From assembly GCF_000143415.4 (NCBI RefSeq), contig NW_003314348.1, positions 5,309 to 69,308 on the forward strand: a stretch of DNA of 64,000 nucleotides, given 5' to 3'. Numbering within the stretch: the stretch's first letter is position 1; the number at the start of each line of letters is the position of its first letter. This stretch comes from Selaginella moellendorffii. Taxonomy: Eukaryota; Streptophyta; Lycopodiopsida; Selaginellales; Selaginellaceae. A program made the translations under genes and the position numbers. The notes under the pieces were generated by a model that saw only the letters and a list, made by a program, of their open reading frames with translations, was not told where the DNA came from and made no database searches. This document shows, piece after piece, positions 10,036 to 20,868 of the stretch.

Positions 10036-13000
10036 AATGAGTTTCAGCGAGTACTATTCAATGAGATTGGGTAACTAGTTTCATTGCATACACAGAGATG
10101 AAAATGATGATCCGAGTGGGTACACGTTTGGGTGTTAAAACTTTGCAATTGTTCCTTAGGTATGGGTTTGGTTACCTTTTTGTACCATATTATGTGAGCT
10201 TGCTCTTGGGCTCATAAGAAGGATTGAGTTGTTCCAGTAGTATGAGTTTGCGCTTGGGCTCGTGAGTGAGGCGCATTAGCAATTCAAGGTTGCACTTTGA
10301 GTTGGCAGGATTAATGTTAGCCTATTGGTGGTTCCATGAGTTGTTCTATGTACCATGGGTGAAAGTAAACCTTCCCTGGGTTTGCTATAAGTGGCAAATA
10401 AGTTGGTCCATAGCTGTTTAGCACGGCACTAGTGGATCCTTCCTAGGCATGATTACAAGTGGATCAATCAAGATTGTAGGGATGAGTCTATTGATTCAAG
10501 TGATCATTGCTGTGCTTTCTCATCAACTTTTCTTGGATTGGACTGAAAGTAGTGCGAATGCAAGCTTGAGGTTTGGTTAAATATGAGATCGAAAAGAGAG
10601 TTGTCAGGGACGAAGGATCAAACATGTAAATCATCTTCCTTTCTTAAAGAGATGATTTACAACGAGATGTTAACTCATTACTCGTGTTCACATCATGGAA
10701 TCAAGAGTCCCTACCTTGATGCATGTTGGAAATAATGGTTTTACAAATGGTGAGTTATGGGATGGATAGGAGTGAAACACTATACCATTTTATCTAAGCT
10801 TGCTATTGAAGACTTGGGTTGCAATGCTCAATTCTTTTCTGGAGAATCTTGTTATTTCTCCTTGAGTAACTTGGTGTTGGATTAGTTTTGAGTTTGGTCA
10901 GAAAGAGAGTGGCATGAGCTTGTCCATGTTGTGAATAAAAGTTAGTGGTATTGGGTGTTGTAAATCTCTATTGGTGGAGTGTGGCATTTATGTTGCATTT
11001 TGTCGAATCGAGTTGACACTTGATATTCACATAAACCTTTGAAGTAATGACACGGGCATTACTTATAATGTTGCTTGATTGATGATCAAGTCATTGTGAT
11101 ACTTATATCATATCCATGTATAATGAGCAATGTGTTTACGAAGTTGCTTGGTTAAACGATGATTAACCCCAAAGTGGTTGATGGAGAAGCTAGTCTACTT
11201 GCACGAAGTAGCATTGTAATAGATTTGACTAGATTCTTAATGGTGGTCCATTATGCTAAGCTTAAGTTGGTACTTTGTTTCATTGAGTTTGCCCATTAGG
11301 TGTTGGAAAAAGGTTATAACATTCACTTGCTATGAATTGTCGGTTGATCTGTTAGCACTTGGAGTAGATTGTTGGATGGAGAAGATGTGTAGTTGGGGCA
11401 TTGACATCACTAGCACTTGTGTTAGTGGAAGTGGCATTGTTATTTCAAGTGATGAGGAATTTTCCTTGGACCTTGATTTTCCATATCATTTTTCTTGTTA
11501 GTGTTTTAGCTTCATATTGGATCTTGAAGATGATTGAAGAAGAGTGTTAATGCAATGTGGATATCCGAAGATATGGTCTTCATGATCAAGCCTTGGATGT
11601 TCATTTTGCACTTTGCAGATGTCGGTGTTGGATATTGGTTAGATGGGCAAAGATGTTCGATGCTTAGACATACTGTTGAATCATGAGAATTTGTGTTGAA
11701 GTGAATTTATGTGAAGTTGTTGGTAGGAGGAAGTTGGTTGAGTCTTGAAAGTTTGTATTCTTGGACTGAGAGTCATTCTTTCTCTAGGATGGAAATTTTC
11801 CACAAATTTTCTTAGGTTTTTCCAATGGCTGATTTGTTGATCACTTTGCTCGAAAACCATTCCATTTTCGTAAAGCCAGTACAAACTAGTGAAGGGGTTG
11901 GAGTTGACTTCAGTTGGCTTAAACCTTAGTAGATAGTTTGTATGATGCGGCCCGAAAGGGATGTTAACTTTTGGGGCTAAAGCAATTGAGTTGGATAGAG
12001 TCTGGAGTTGGTATAGAAAAGTGGCCATTGCACTTTTCTAAGAAGGGTGACCCTTGTGCCTTTCTTCTATAGCGTTATGCTTGGTGGCAAGTTGCACTTT
12101 GCATTTCGTTAAGACTGTATGAGAGTAGTGAACTCTCACTGATCTTGACTTAGTCTTGGTAGCTTTGTGCCTTGGCTGAGGATGGTGATGTCCAACTTAG
12201 TTGTTTGAGTTTGAGATATTAGTACCCGTACTATAGTTTTGTCTATAAAGAGGTTGTGTACCGATATAAATCCATCTCATGGTCTTCACTTTAGTTTTGA
12301 CTGAGTGTTGGTCATGTCTAACTAGCCTCTTCAAAGGCATGCTCAGAGCTATTGGCTAAATGCATTAATGAGCTTATTTCGGTTAAGTTAGATTCGAGTG
12401 GTCATTTAGTTCATACTTGTTAATGAACCTATATCTCGTATATAGGGTATTATGTTCATGTTGGATAAGTATATAACTTGATCATATGAGTTTAGTGTTT
12501 GGATCTTGTGAAGGCAAGTTGAAGGGTGATTATTAGTTGCTTTGTGACTAATGCTTACTTGTAGACTTCATCAAAGACCGTTAATACTTGCTTTGTTCGA
12601 TGATGATTTAGCAGTGATGAGCTTGCTTTATCGGATGGTGTTGCAGAGGATCGTGTTATTAGGCTTGCATGGTTTTTCCATGTTGGCATGTCAATTTCTT
12701 TGTTGATATTATTTGGTTACCTTTGGTCTATAGTGTTGGATTTCATTGAGTCTTGGATGTGGTGATTCACTCCTTGATGATGTGTTATCTGTAACTGAGT
12801 TTTGCTGAAGGATTGGTCTTGGATACTAAGTATAGTATCTTCGACTTTGGTTAGCTTGGTTGTTGGAAAGTTCCAAGTGGTGATTCGCTTTTGCTTTCTT
12901 CTAGCTTTGTATTGGTGTTGATGGCATTGAAGTGATGCCTTATCATTAACATTGTTGATATTGAGACTTGAGTGAAATGAGATGTCTTTCCTTAGGATTG

Positions 13001-14983
13001 ACATTGAGTTTCATTAGTCTTGATGAAGATAGTGTTGATGATTTGGTTATGGCTTTGTGTTATTGGTATTCATGCATTTGCTAGTTAGCAACTGCATTGA
13101 CATTCAAATGAATTGAGTGGCAAGTTTGAGTTAGTTGTGTTTTAGACGAGATTGTTTAGTAAGGGTTGAGCTTTAAGCTTTTCCTTGAAAAGTGATTTAG
13201 TCCTAACTTTACGAGAGGAAGAATTAATATTCGATATTAGACTATTTGAGTCTTTATTGGATTTGAGTTGGAATATATTGATCATTGATGATTCCCCTTG
13301 TGCTTGTTACGATGTGAATTACATCTTGCTGTAGATGGATTCATGAAGGATCGTTTGATGATCACTTGTTGAGCATAGCTCCATTGTGCTTAGCTTTTGG
13401 ATTGATGCAGAAATGCTTTTCATTAACTTTGGTATTATGAAGTTTAGCTTATAGATGTGTTGAAGAAGATGTTTTGGGTTATAACATGATTTCTTCTTTA
13501 GCATTAAAGTTAGTTCATGCAAGACTTGTGGTCATTATTAAGCAAGACTTGGCTATAGGCTTCTTCGAGCTTTTGGTTCCTTGAGTTTTCATGCTTGTGG
13601 ACCATTTGCTAAAAGTTGTTAAAAAAGGCATTTTGGCTCATTCGCTTCGATGTTGAAGTTAGCTCTTACATCTAACAATATTTGGTGATGATTGACTATC
13701 ATCTAGGATAGTTGATTGTCCTTGTCAAAAAGATTTTGCTTGATTGTTGTTGATATAGAATAATTCACTGTTCTTTAAGATGGTGGATTCCTTTTTTGAC
13801 GATGATTATGCATATCTTTTATTAATGGGATGATTGATAATCTTTCATGACAGTTAGTGGTTCTCCTTGGTGGCTTATGGTTTTTTGCAATACCACATAT
13901 TCTATATGGTTTGCTCTGGATTGGTCTTTTGGGTTTGAAACATCAGTAGGATGTTGCTGACACTTGCTTAAGCAACTTGAGTTCCTTCGTATTGTTGACC
14001 AGGATCTATTCAGATTGGCTTGTGCAATGGTTGGCATGACTAAGTGTTTGTTTGCTTTACAACATTCATTTTGTTCTGTTAATTATTGCTCAAGTTAGTT
14101 CTCATAGATTAGGATGTTATTTCTTTCAGGTGATACATTTGTGAGCATTGTGCTTGTTAGTCAATGATACTTTGTGTTCTTTGAGTTGTGTTTTGTGAGT
14201 TGTTTGGCATGCTATCTGCCATTTTCGGTAGTTCTGTTTCATCATTGATTTTCCTTGATGATTTACTTGTTATTGAATTTTGTTGGATGGTGATTCCTAT
14301 ATTTACCAATTATGATGATTTTGGTGGTTCCTATAATCAATTATTAGTTTATCGGATGATAACTTACATGGAATACTTTTGTGTTCTAATCTAAGATATA
14401 TTCACTAATAATTAAGACTCTAAGATATCATTGTCTATGACTTTGATATTGTCCATCTATTGATCTTTGAGTTTAGGCCAGTATAGGCAGACTGGCTTCG
14501 ACACTTCGTGTGCATGTTGAAATCTCTAGTCATGGGGTAGCTACTGTCGACTAGTCACATCACCCGCCTCTCTGTCGATGTTCTTTATTCCGTTGAAAGG
14601 GCGTGACCGCGTAAACAACTCTAACTGCCTGTTCACAGTAGTCTATCTAAACCTTACCGACGGGTTTAGTTTCTTTGCTCAGGAGGGTTGGGGCCTCTAG
14701 CTTCTCTCTCTATGTCTTTGCAGGTAGGGGCGTATCACACTTTTGTAGCTGGGTGACACCCAGAGCAGCAAGGGTGGCTGACTCCGTTGGTCATTTCCTT
14801 GTCGGTGACGGCAGAAAGGTGTCTAAACTGGTAGCGCATCCACGTTAGACAAAGAGGTTACCCTAACTCATTTAAGTTGGTGCATTTCTCACATAGTGTG
14901 AGTACTATGAACTTTTTCTGGAGTTGTTTCCTTAGCAGTATTCTAGACTTGAGTATGCATTGACGAAGACGTCGATCTTCCCT
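10036..14983 (+). other. Non-coding interior of the LARD-like element
   Basis: Nearly 5 kb without a supported gene. Short frames on either strand lack domain motifs. The plus strand is G+T rich with repeated TTGG, GTTG and TGAT words along most of its length. The last 400 bases (about 14480-14980) change to balanced composition with conserved-looking 3' leader sequence before the polypurine tract. Confidence 0.7.
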
Positions 14984-14995
14984 AGGGGGGGAGAG
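14984..14995 (+). other. Polypurine tract of the LARD-like element
   Basis: AGGGGGGGAGAG immediately before the TGTCACGAATG start of the 3' LTR, the classical position of the plus-strand primer. Confidence 0.88.
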
Positions 14996-15150
14996 TGTCA
15001 CGAATGTGACTTCGGGTTTTAAAAGTTACCTATCGGCCAATCCTTACGGACACTCTTACCTTATTGCCACGATGGCAGGAGGTCGGTATTGCTAGTTCCC
15101 TTTATCGGCCCCTCTTGTTCAAGTGTTAGTAAACTGGACTTTGCATCTGT
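14996..15150 (+). repeat. Truncated 3' LTR of the LARD-like element
   Basis: The first 155 bases match 8902-9058 closely. At about 15150 the match switches to the middle of a family 1 LTR (from about 7424), through the shared bases CTGTA-TTGG. About 970 bases of the expected LTR are missing. Confidence 0.88.
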
Positions 15151-16113
15151 ATTTGGTCCTACTTGGTCCTACTTGGTTTCAGCTACTCACTACACGAGCA
15201 ATGGAGAGTTAGCCTTCCATCCACGGATTCCCAAATCCCTCCCAATCCCCCTCCCCGGGTTAGACTGGACTCAAGGTTCAGCTACACTCCCCGCAGGCAC
15301 AAGCAGCCAAGCACACCAAGCCTCCAGGTTCCTAACACCCCTTGGTACAACAAGACTTGATCATGGGACCCTCTAAATCCCAAGCCTTAGGTGCAACACT
15401 TGCTTCAGGACATCAGGGTGAAACACCATGGCCTAACGGCCCAGTATGGGTACCTCTACCCCCCCACTTCCATCCCGAAGGGAAGGCCCAAGCCCCTGGG
15501 AAGGGCGAGGACCAATGAGCCACAAGGTACTCAAGTGGGGCACCACTCCACATGAGCCGGGAGCACCGTAGTCGGTTTCCCTTTCGGGAGTGGGTGCTGC
15601 TCTTGAGCACTTCCCTGGGTGGCCCCTCCGGCACCACCCAAGCCCATGCTCACTCCCACCCAAGGCCCCTCGGCCCCAGTCTCAACCTCAAGTCAGTTTG
15701 GAAGCACCACTGGAGAGTTCCTTCAAGACTGGTTCCTAGACCTCCCTATCCCTATTAGTATTTGGACTTAGTCTAGAATTCAATCTCGAATTCGATCTCG
15801 GACTCGACTTCGGACTCGGTCTCGGACTCGATCTCGGACCCGATCTTGGACTCGACTTCGGACTCGACCTCGGACTCGGTCTTGGACCCGATTTGGATCT
15901 CGGACTTTGTCTCAAACTCGGTCTCGAACTCGGTCTCAATCTCGGTCTCCGATTCGGTCTCGGCTCGATCCCGAACTCTATCTCGAACTCGGTCTCAGAG
16001 TCGGTCTTGGACTCGATCTTCGACTCGGTCCTATCCGATGAACTCTTTGTCATTTCAGTCATGCTTTCAGGGATCCTTTAGCCTACGACATCTCAGGGAG
16101 TCAGTTCCTTACA
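15151..16113 (-). repeat. Family 1 LTR fragment fused to the 3' LTR
   Basis: Aligns with 7424-8453 of the family 1 LTR (TACTTGGTTTCAGCTACTCA, the GGGACCCTCTAAATCCCAAG block, the hexamer array and the CTTACA end). The first 110 bases of that LTR are absent and no internal sequence follows, so it is a truncated solo-like LTR. A short segment around the C-rich tract before the hexamers is also missing. Confidence 0.85.
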
Positions 16114-16727
16114 GTGAGGAAGAGGTTACATATCTGAGATTGTTACTTCGTTTAATAGACGATAGTCGATGTAGAAACAAATCGTCCCATCAGGCTTCGT
16201 AATAAAATGAAGGTCACATACCTAAGGATTTCGCAATAATGCAAAAGTGTAGCGCATTTTATTTCTCTCCCATTAAGCCAGCTGGAAAAGGGGCAATTGC
16301 TTAATGAGAGAGCCCTTAGTGGCTATTTTATCCCCATTTATCCCCTAAGGTTCCAAGGATTTATGGTGACAATATATCCAAATCTCATCCCATGATCACA
16401 TGCGCTATTAAAAGCTAGATCTAAACAAAAAACAAAAGAAAAGAAATGATAAAAACTAGAAGAAAATAAAGATCTAGACAATGCAAAAGCTAGATTTAAA
16501 CCAAAAATTGCAAATCCAAACACTCTTTAGGGACAATCAAAGTTGGCCCTCATCTCCACCAATGTGAATGTATGGAATATGGAAAGAGAATACAGGAAAT
16601 GTATATATTAATTAGCCCAAAAACCCTAATTTATATACAAGAGCAAGTGTGAAACTAATTTGATGACTACCAAAATTTCACTATACTATTAGTATATAGT
16701 ATTGTAGCTGTACATTTGGACCTCACA
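16114..16727 (-). other. Remnant of a family 3 gypsy element
   Basis: Bases about 16145-16220, read on the minus strand, encode a reverse transcriptase piece (YIDYRLLNE) homologous to about 61005-61070. Bases about 16400-16727 match the family 3 LTR (compare 62640-62998 and 58322-58484): the AGATCTAGACAATGCAAAAG block, the GGAATATGGAAAG block and a CCTCACA end at 16727. The middle of that element is deleted. Confidence 0.7.
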
Positions 16728-17135
16728 TACACACACACACACAGATATATATATATATAAAAATTAAAAATTAATTTAACTAGTAACTGTCTTTTTACTA
16801 ACTTAATTTTTATTTATGAACACCAATGTCAAGCTTCTGCTATATGGAAGAAATTGAAGTTCTTCTTAAACATCCTAGACATTCATGCTTATGTGGTTTT
16901 ATTAACTTTGCCCTTGAAATACATACAAATCTTGCAAAGAGACCAAAGAGGTAAGTTCTTCCTTTTCTTGCATTTGGGTGCTTGAAAGTTATGTCAATAC
17001 CAAAGAGGTCCCACTATTGCTTTTGGTGTTCAAGACTCGTCAGATGACAGTGGAAAACGCCCCACTAGTTAAAACAAAGATAATGCCATTATCAAAATTT
17101 CAAAGGGATAATTTGTGAAATTTCATCTAGCCACC
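16728..17135. other. Intergenic AT-rich DNA upstream of the PPR gene
   Basis: Starts with a compound microsatellite, (CA)n then (TA)n at about 16725-16760, right at the end of the LTR remnant. The rest is AT-rich and presumably contains the PPR promoter. I find no convincing TATA box. Confidence 0.6.
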
Positions 17136-19082
17136 ATGAATGTAATTTTTTTTTATTCTTCTAATTTTTGTTCAATTTGCCATATGGGCACCGATCTAGC
17201 TCCTCAAATCAAGCTACTCCAGGAGTCTATCGACAGCTTGCACGGCAATGATGACGATTCGCGCATTGTAAGCTTGCTCAAGCAGTGTGGGGAGTCCAGG
17301 GCACTCGCACAGGGGAAGCGGCTGCACGACTATCTTCGCCAGGTTGGCAAGGACACTGAAACTTTTGTTGGAAATTGGATCATCCAGATGTATGGAAGGT
17401 GCGGTGTCATCCAGGATGCCGCACAGGCATTCGAGAATATCAAGAAAAGGAATCTTTTCTCGTGGAACATCATGCTCGGAGTATATGCCCAGTCGGGGCA
17501 TATGCTGGAAGCAAAGATCCTATTTGACAAGATGCCTCAACATAACTTGGTCTCGTGGAATTCGATGATTACAGGTTACGCACAGGCTGGTTTGTCCGAA
17601 GATGTAGGGGTTTCCTATAGAAGCGTTCTTTTGGAGGGATTGAGACCCGATAGGATCAGCTTTGTAGGAGCTCTCCAGTCTTGCTCGTGCCCAATCGAGG
17701 GAAAACGCATCCACTCTCACACAATCCAATCGGGCCTTGAATCCGACATCGTCATCACCACAGCTATTGTTGTTATGTACGGAATGTGTCACAATGTTGA
17801 CGCTGCGAGGCGTTGCTTTGAGATGATTGCCAATCCAGATACTGTGCTGTGTAATGCTCTCATAACGGCATATGCCAGAAATGAGCATCTGGAGGATGCG
17901 GAGCGATTGTTTGGCAGCCTCCGTACAAAGGACGTAGCTTCGTATACCGCAATGGTGACGGGATATGCCGAAAATGGGCATCTGGAAAAGGCTCGGGACG
18001 TTTTTGAGAAAACGCCTCAGAAGAATGTGGTGTCCTGGAATGCCATTTTGGGGGTATATTCCGAGGCTGGGCGCTGCCTTGAGGCACTGGCGCTATTCGA
18101 GAGGATGAAAAGCGATGGCATCTCTCCGAATAGAATCACTTGCATCAGAGTCTTGGACATTTGCGCAAGACTTGGAGCAATCAAGCAGGGACGAGAGATT
18201 GAATCCTTCGCAATCAAAGCAGGGTTTGCTTTCGACACCGTCTTAAGCAACGCTGTGGTGAACATGTACGGAAAGTGTAAAGATCTCGACAGCGCGGTGA
18301 AAGCGTATAAGAGAATGTCTGTCCTGAACTTGGTTTCGTGGAACTCGCTGCTCGCTGCATATGCCCAAAACGGGCATTGTAAGGAAGCGGTTCACCACTT
18401 CAAGCTCATGGACCTCGAAGGGATCCAGGCCAATGACATCACCTTTAGCACATTTTTCGATGCTTGCGGTGGCTCCAACGCAATCAAAGATGGGAGGATT
18501 GTGCACGAAGAACTGCTCGAAACACACTACTTGCATGAACTCCCCGTGGCGAACTCGTTGGTCTCCATGTACGGAAGCTGCGGTAGCGTCGAGGACGCAG
18601 AGAAAACCTTCTGGGACATGAGATCCAGGAACGTAATCTCGTGGACCGGAATGATAACCGCGTATGCCCAAAACGGGTATAACTCTAAAGCTCTGGAGAT
18701 GCTCCACGCAATGAACCTCGAGGGGGTGAGTCCAAACGATATCACCTTCGTGAGCGTTCTCTCCGCTTGTAGCCATGGTGGCTTGTCCAAGCGCGGCCTG
18801 GGATACCTTGCTTCCATGCTCGCAGACTATGGACTCGCTCCAACGATCGATCATTATGTGTGTGCCATCGATGTCGTGGGCCGAAGTGGAGAAGCGGGAG
18901 AAGCTAGCACAATCGCGAAAGCTATGCCGTTTGAGCCAGATCCTGTGGCTTGGACGAGCATCCTAGCGGCTTGTTCCGTCCAGCAAGACGCGAGCCTGGG
19001 AGCAGTAGCAGCGGAGAAGTTTAGAGACTTGGATCCCAAAAACGATGCTTCGTATGTCATGGAGTCCAAGCTATGGTCTTAG
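17136..19082 (+). CDS. PLS-class pentatricopeptide repeat protein, truncated E region
   Basis: A single-exon gene of 648 residues. The start is the ATG at 17136 in a good context (GCCACCATGA). The protein is an array of about 13-15 PPR motifs of P, L and S type, seen as repeated blocks such as LVSWNSMITGYAQAG, VVSWNAILGVY and VISWTGMITAYAQNG at 31-36 residue spacing. PPR proteins of this type bind single-stranded RNA in plastids or mitochondria and specify editing, splicing or cleavage sites. The C-terminal part begins the E1-like region (EKFRDLDPKNDASYV) but stops about ten residues in, so there is no E2 or DYW deaminase domain. The N-terminus is not a clear targeting peptide. Absence of introns is usual for this family. 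If it acts in editing it would need a DYW partner in trans (inference). Confidence 0.93.
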   Translation: MNVIFFYSSNFCSICHMGTDLAPQIKLLQESIDSLHGNDDDSRIVSLLKQCGESRALAQGKRLHDYLRQVGKDTETFVGNWIIQMYGRCGVIQDAAQAFENIKKRNLFSWNIMLGVYAQSGHMLEAKILFDKMPQHNLVSWNSMITGYAQAGLSEDVGVSYRSVLLEGLRPDRISFVGALQSCSCPIEGKRIHSHTIQSGLESDIVITTAIVVMYGMCHNVDAARRCFEMIANPDTVLCNALITAYARNEHLEDAERLFGSLRTKDVASYTAMVTGYAENGHLEKARDVFEKTPQKNVVSWNAILGVYSEAGRCLEALALFERMKSDGISPNRITCIRVLDICARLGAIKQGREIESFAIKAGFAFDTVLSNAVVNMYGKCKDLDSAVKAYKRMSVLNLVSWNSLLAAYAQNGHCKEAVHHFKLMDLEGIQANDITFSTFFDACGGSNAIKDGRIVHEELLETHYLHELPVANSLVSMYGSCGSVEDAEKTFWDMRSRNVISWTGMITAYAQNGYNSKALEMLHAMNLEGVSPNDITFVSVLSACSHGGLSKRGLGYLASMLADYGLAPTIDHYVCAIDVVGRSGEAGEASTIAKAMPFEPDPVAWTSILAACSVQQDASLGAVAAEKFRDLDPKNDASYVMESKLWS

Positions 19083-19201
19083 CACGTCCAACTAGGAAGG
19101 AAAATATTGATTAGAACCAAACAAAACGATGGCTGAAATCCAAGGAGTTTTGTTAGCGCTGTCCGTTCATACTCTAAACTTTACCGCATGGCTATGGAGC
19201 T

Positions 19202-20343
19202 TCAAAAAACTTGGGCCGCGGTGTTGAGCTTCTCGGCGAGAGCGAGTTGTGTTCTTGTCAAGTTTGCAAGATAAACGACCAGTAGCAAGTCCTTGAAAGG
19301 AGAAAGGCAAGTGTCAGCGAATGCGAAGGGATTAAACTCTGGGAGAATCAAGTACCTGCATGCTATCGTTGAAGAGCTTGCTGAAGGTGTCTGGAGAGAT
19401 CTTGGGCACCATGGAGAGAGTATCGGCCAGGTAGCGACCGACTGTGTTATCTGGTGGGATACGGCCCTCCTGAAAAGTTAATTTATCTCAGAGATTTCTT
19501 CCATTCCAAAGCTCAAAGTTATGCTTACCACGACATCATCCACATACTTGAAGACCGTGTCGATCATGTTTTGCAGCCTTTGCATCGAGGACTCCAATCC
19601 TTGGAGATCGTTTGGGAGCTTGTCAACGAGTGTTTTCTTCAGGATATCAACTATACCAAGCTTTGAGGTGTCAGTAAAAGGAAAACAAGACACGGAGAAG
19701 GAACTTACAGCCAACTCTCTCGGCCTCCAAGAGTCGCAGGTCGAGCTGGACCTCATGGAACTGTGCCGCAAGCGGACGCTCGCCGAGAGTTAACACCGTG
19801 GAAACATAAGCTTTGATGTTTGCGGCGTCATCGCTGAAAGTTGTGTCGACAGTGAGGTGAATGGGATTGGAGGTCTCTCTGGCGTAGAAATCCTGGATCA
19901 AGGCATCGCTTCCAGTTACTCCAGGGCTTGTTGAGTACCTTAAGAGAATCCATTTCTTACTTAAATCACAGAGAGAGTTTGAGCAACTTACCATCCGATG
20001 ATAACTTCTTTGGGATTCACTCGCTGATGAAGCTCAAACATCGACCTATGATAATCGATGTCCACAGCCACCTGCATTGGAAACCCGATTTACACGAAAT
20101 CCACTTCCAGGATCAAATACCGACCTGATCAGACGACTCGTTGTGCGGAACAGCATAAGAATTGCGAATATCGATCGTTCCATCGCTGGAAATCGACCCC
20201 AGCAGCGTCCCAATCACCCGATCTTGCTGATCGTTGCGGCGAATGTAGGAATCGCAGATGTTGAAGAGGACCGTCGGATGGAGCTTGGCAACGACCGCCG
20301 TCGGCCCGGAGGGCATGTGAAGCACCGTGCTCCCGATCGCCAT
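19202..20343 (-). CDS. TIF3F1: Translation initiation factor eIF3 subunit F
   Basis: Six exons on the minus strand: 20343-20125, 20071-19992, 19938-19709, 19650-19529, 19469-19356 and 19291-19202 (284 residues, in frame throughout). eIF3f is a non-catalytic MPN subunit of eIF3, which scaffolds the 43S preinitiation complex in the cytosol. Residues about 20-150 form the MPN domain with HPTVLFNICDSYIRR, VIGTLLGSI, DIRNSYAVPHNESSDQ and NPIHLTVDTTF. The JAMM metalloprotease residues are absent, as is usual for this subunit. The C-terminal part contains VDKLPNDLQG and NLTRTQLALAEKLN, both typical of plant eIF3f. Introns are 46-64 nt. The gene is tail-to-tail with the PPR gene and divergent from the JASON-like gene. 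The similar CSN6 is excluded by these C-terminal motifs. Confidence 0.95.
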
Positions 20344-20868
20344 CGCCCCGCCCTGCCGCAAGAAACCAAGAACCCTAGAAATCCCCTAGAACAAGGTCGG
20401 TCCGGCGTTCGATACCGCTTGGCAACAGCCCTACTTTTCCCGCCATACGGACCACTTTATTTTAAGTTTTTTCCACGTCGGCGTTTGCCTATACTCAAGA
20501 TCAAAACTATTTGTTTCGCGCACTCCCCTGGTGATTCTTCCAATGCTACCTATGTGTGGCCCCAAGACTGCCGCTTGGCGCTTTGTGTTCTAGCGTTTCT
20601 AGGGCGGCAGGGCAAGGCGCAGCGGCGCTACGGCGCAAGCCAAATGCGCTGGGAATCGGCGGGTTGCGCTTGGATGTGATCGCTTGGCGTTGGATCGGCT
20701 GTCGATCGGCTCGCGCTTGAGGTATTTTGTACTTCCTTTCCATATTCCGGAACCCCATCTCTGAAATTATACTTCCTCCATCGCAGTTTTGATCCGAGAA
20801 GCATGGCGTAGGATCGATCTATGAGAGTCGGATTGGGTCAAACAGGAATCGACTTGCTGCGTAAAGCG
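20344..20868. promoter_or_regulatory. Divergent intergenic region, eIF3f / JASON-like
   Basis: 525 bases between the two start codons. AACCCTAG at 20371-20378, 28 bases upstream of the eIF3f ATG, is a telo-box-like element common in translation-gene promoters. There is no clear TATA box for either gene and no other ORF with family resemblance. Confidence 0.5.

Larger units (their letters stand above)
8902..15150 (+). mobile_element. LARD-like non-autonomous LTR retrotransposon
   Basis: A plus-strand element with all structural signals and no proteins. The 5' LTR is 8902-10022. A primer site identical to the tRNA-iMet 3' end starts three bases later. A polypurine tract ends at 14995 and the 3' LTR starts at 14996 with the same bases as the 5' LTR. 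The 4.97 kb between them has no frame above about 115 codons on either strand and no gag, protease, RT, RNase H or integrase motif that I could find. The plus strand is strikingly rich in G and T. This fits a large retrotransposon derivative mobilised by another element. A very old, fully degraded autonomous copy is the alternative. Confidence 0.75.

Noticed and set aside
11681-12028. 115-codon minus-strand frame in the LARD-like interior
   Set aside because: It lies antisense to the element, has no retroelement motif, and its codons mirror the G+T skew of the plus strand.
18243-18854. 203-codon frame antisense to the PPR gene
   Set aside because: A shadow of the PPR repeats. Its repeating pattern follows the repeat spacing of the sense protein.
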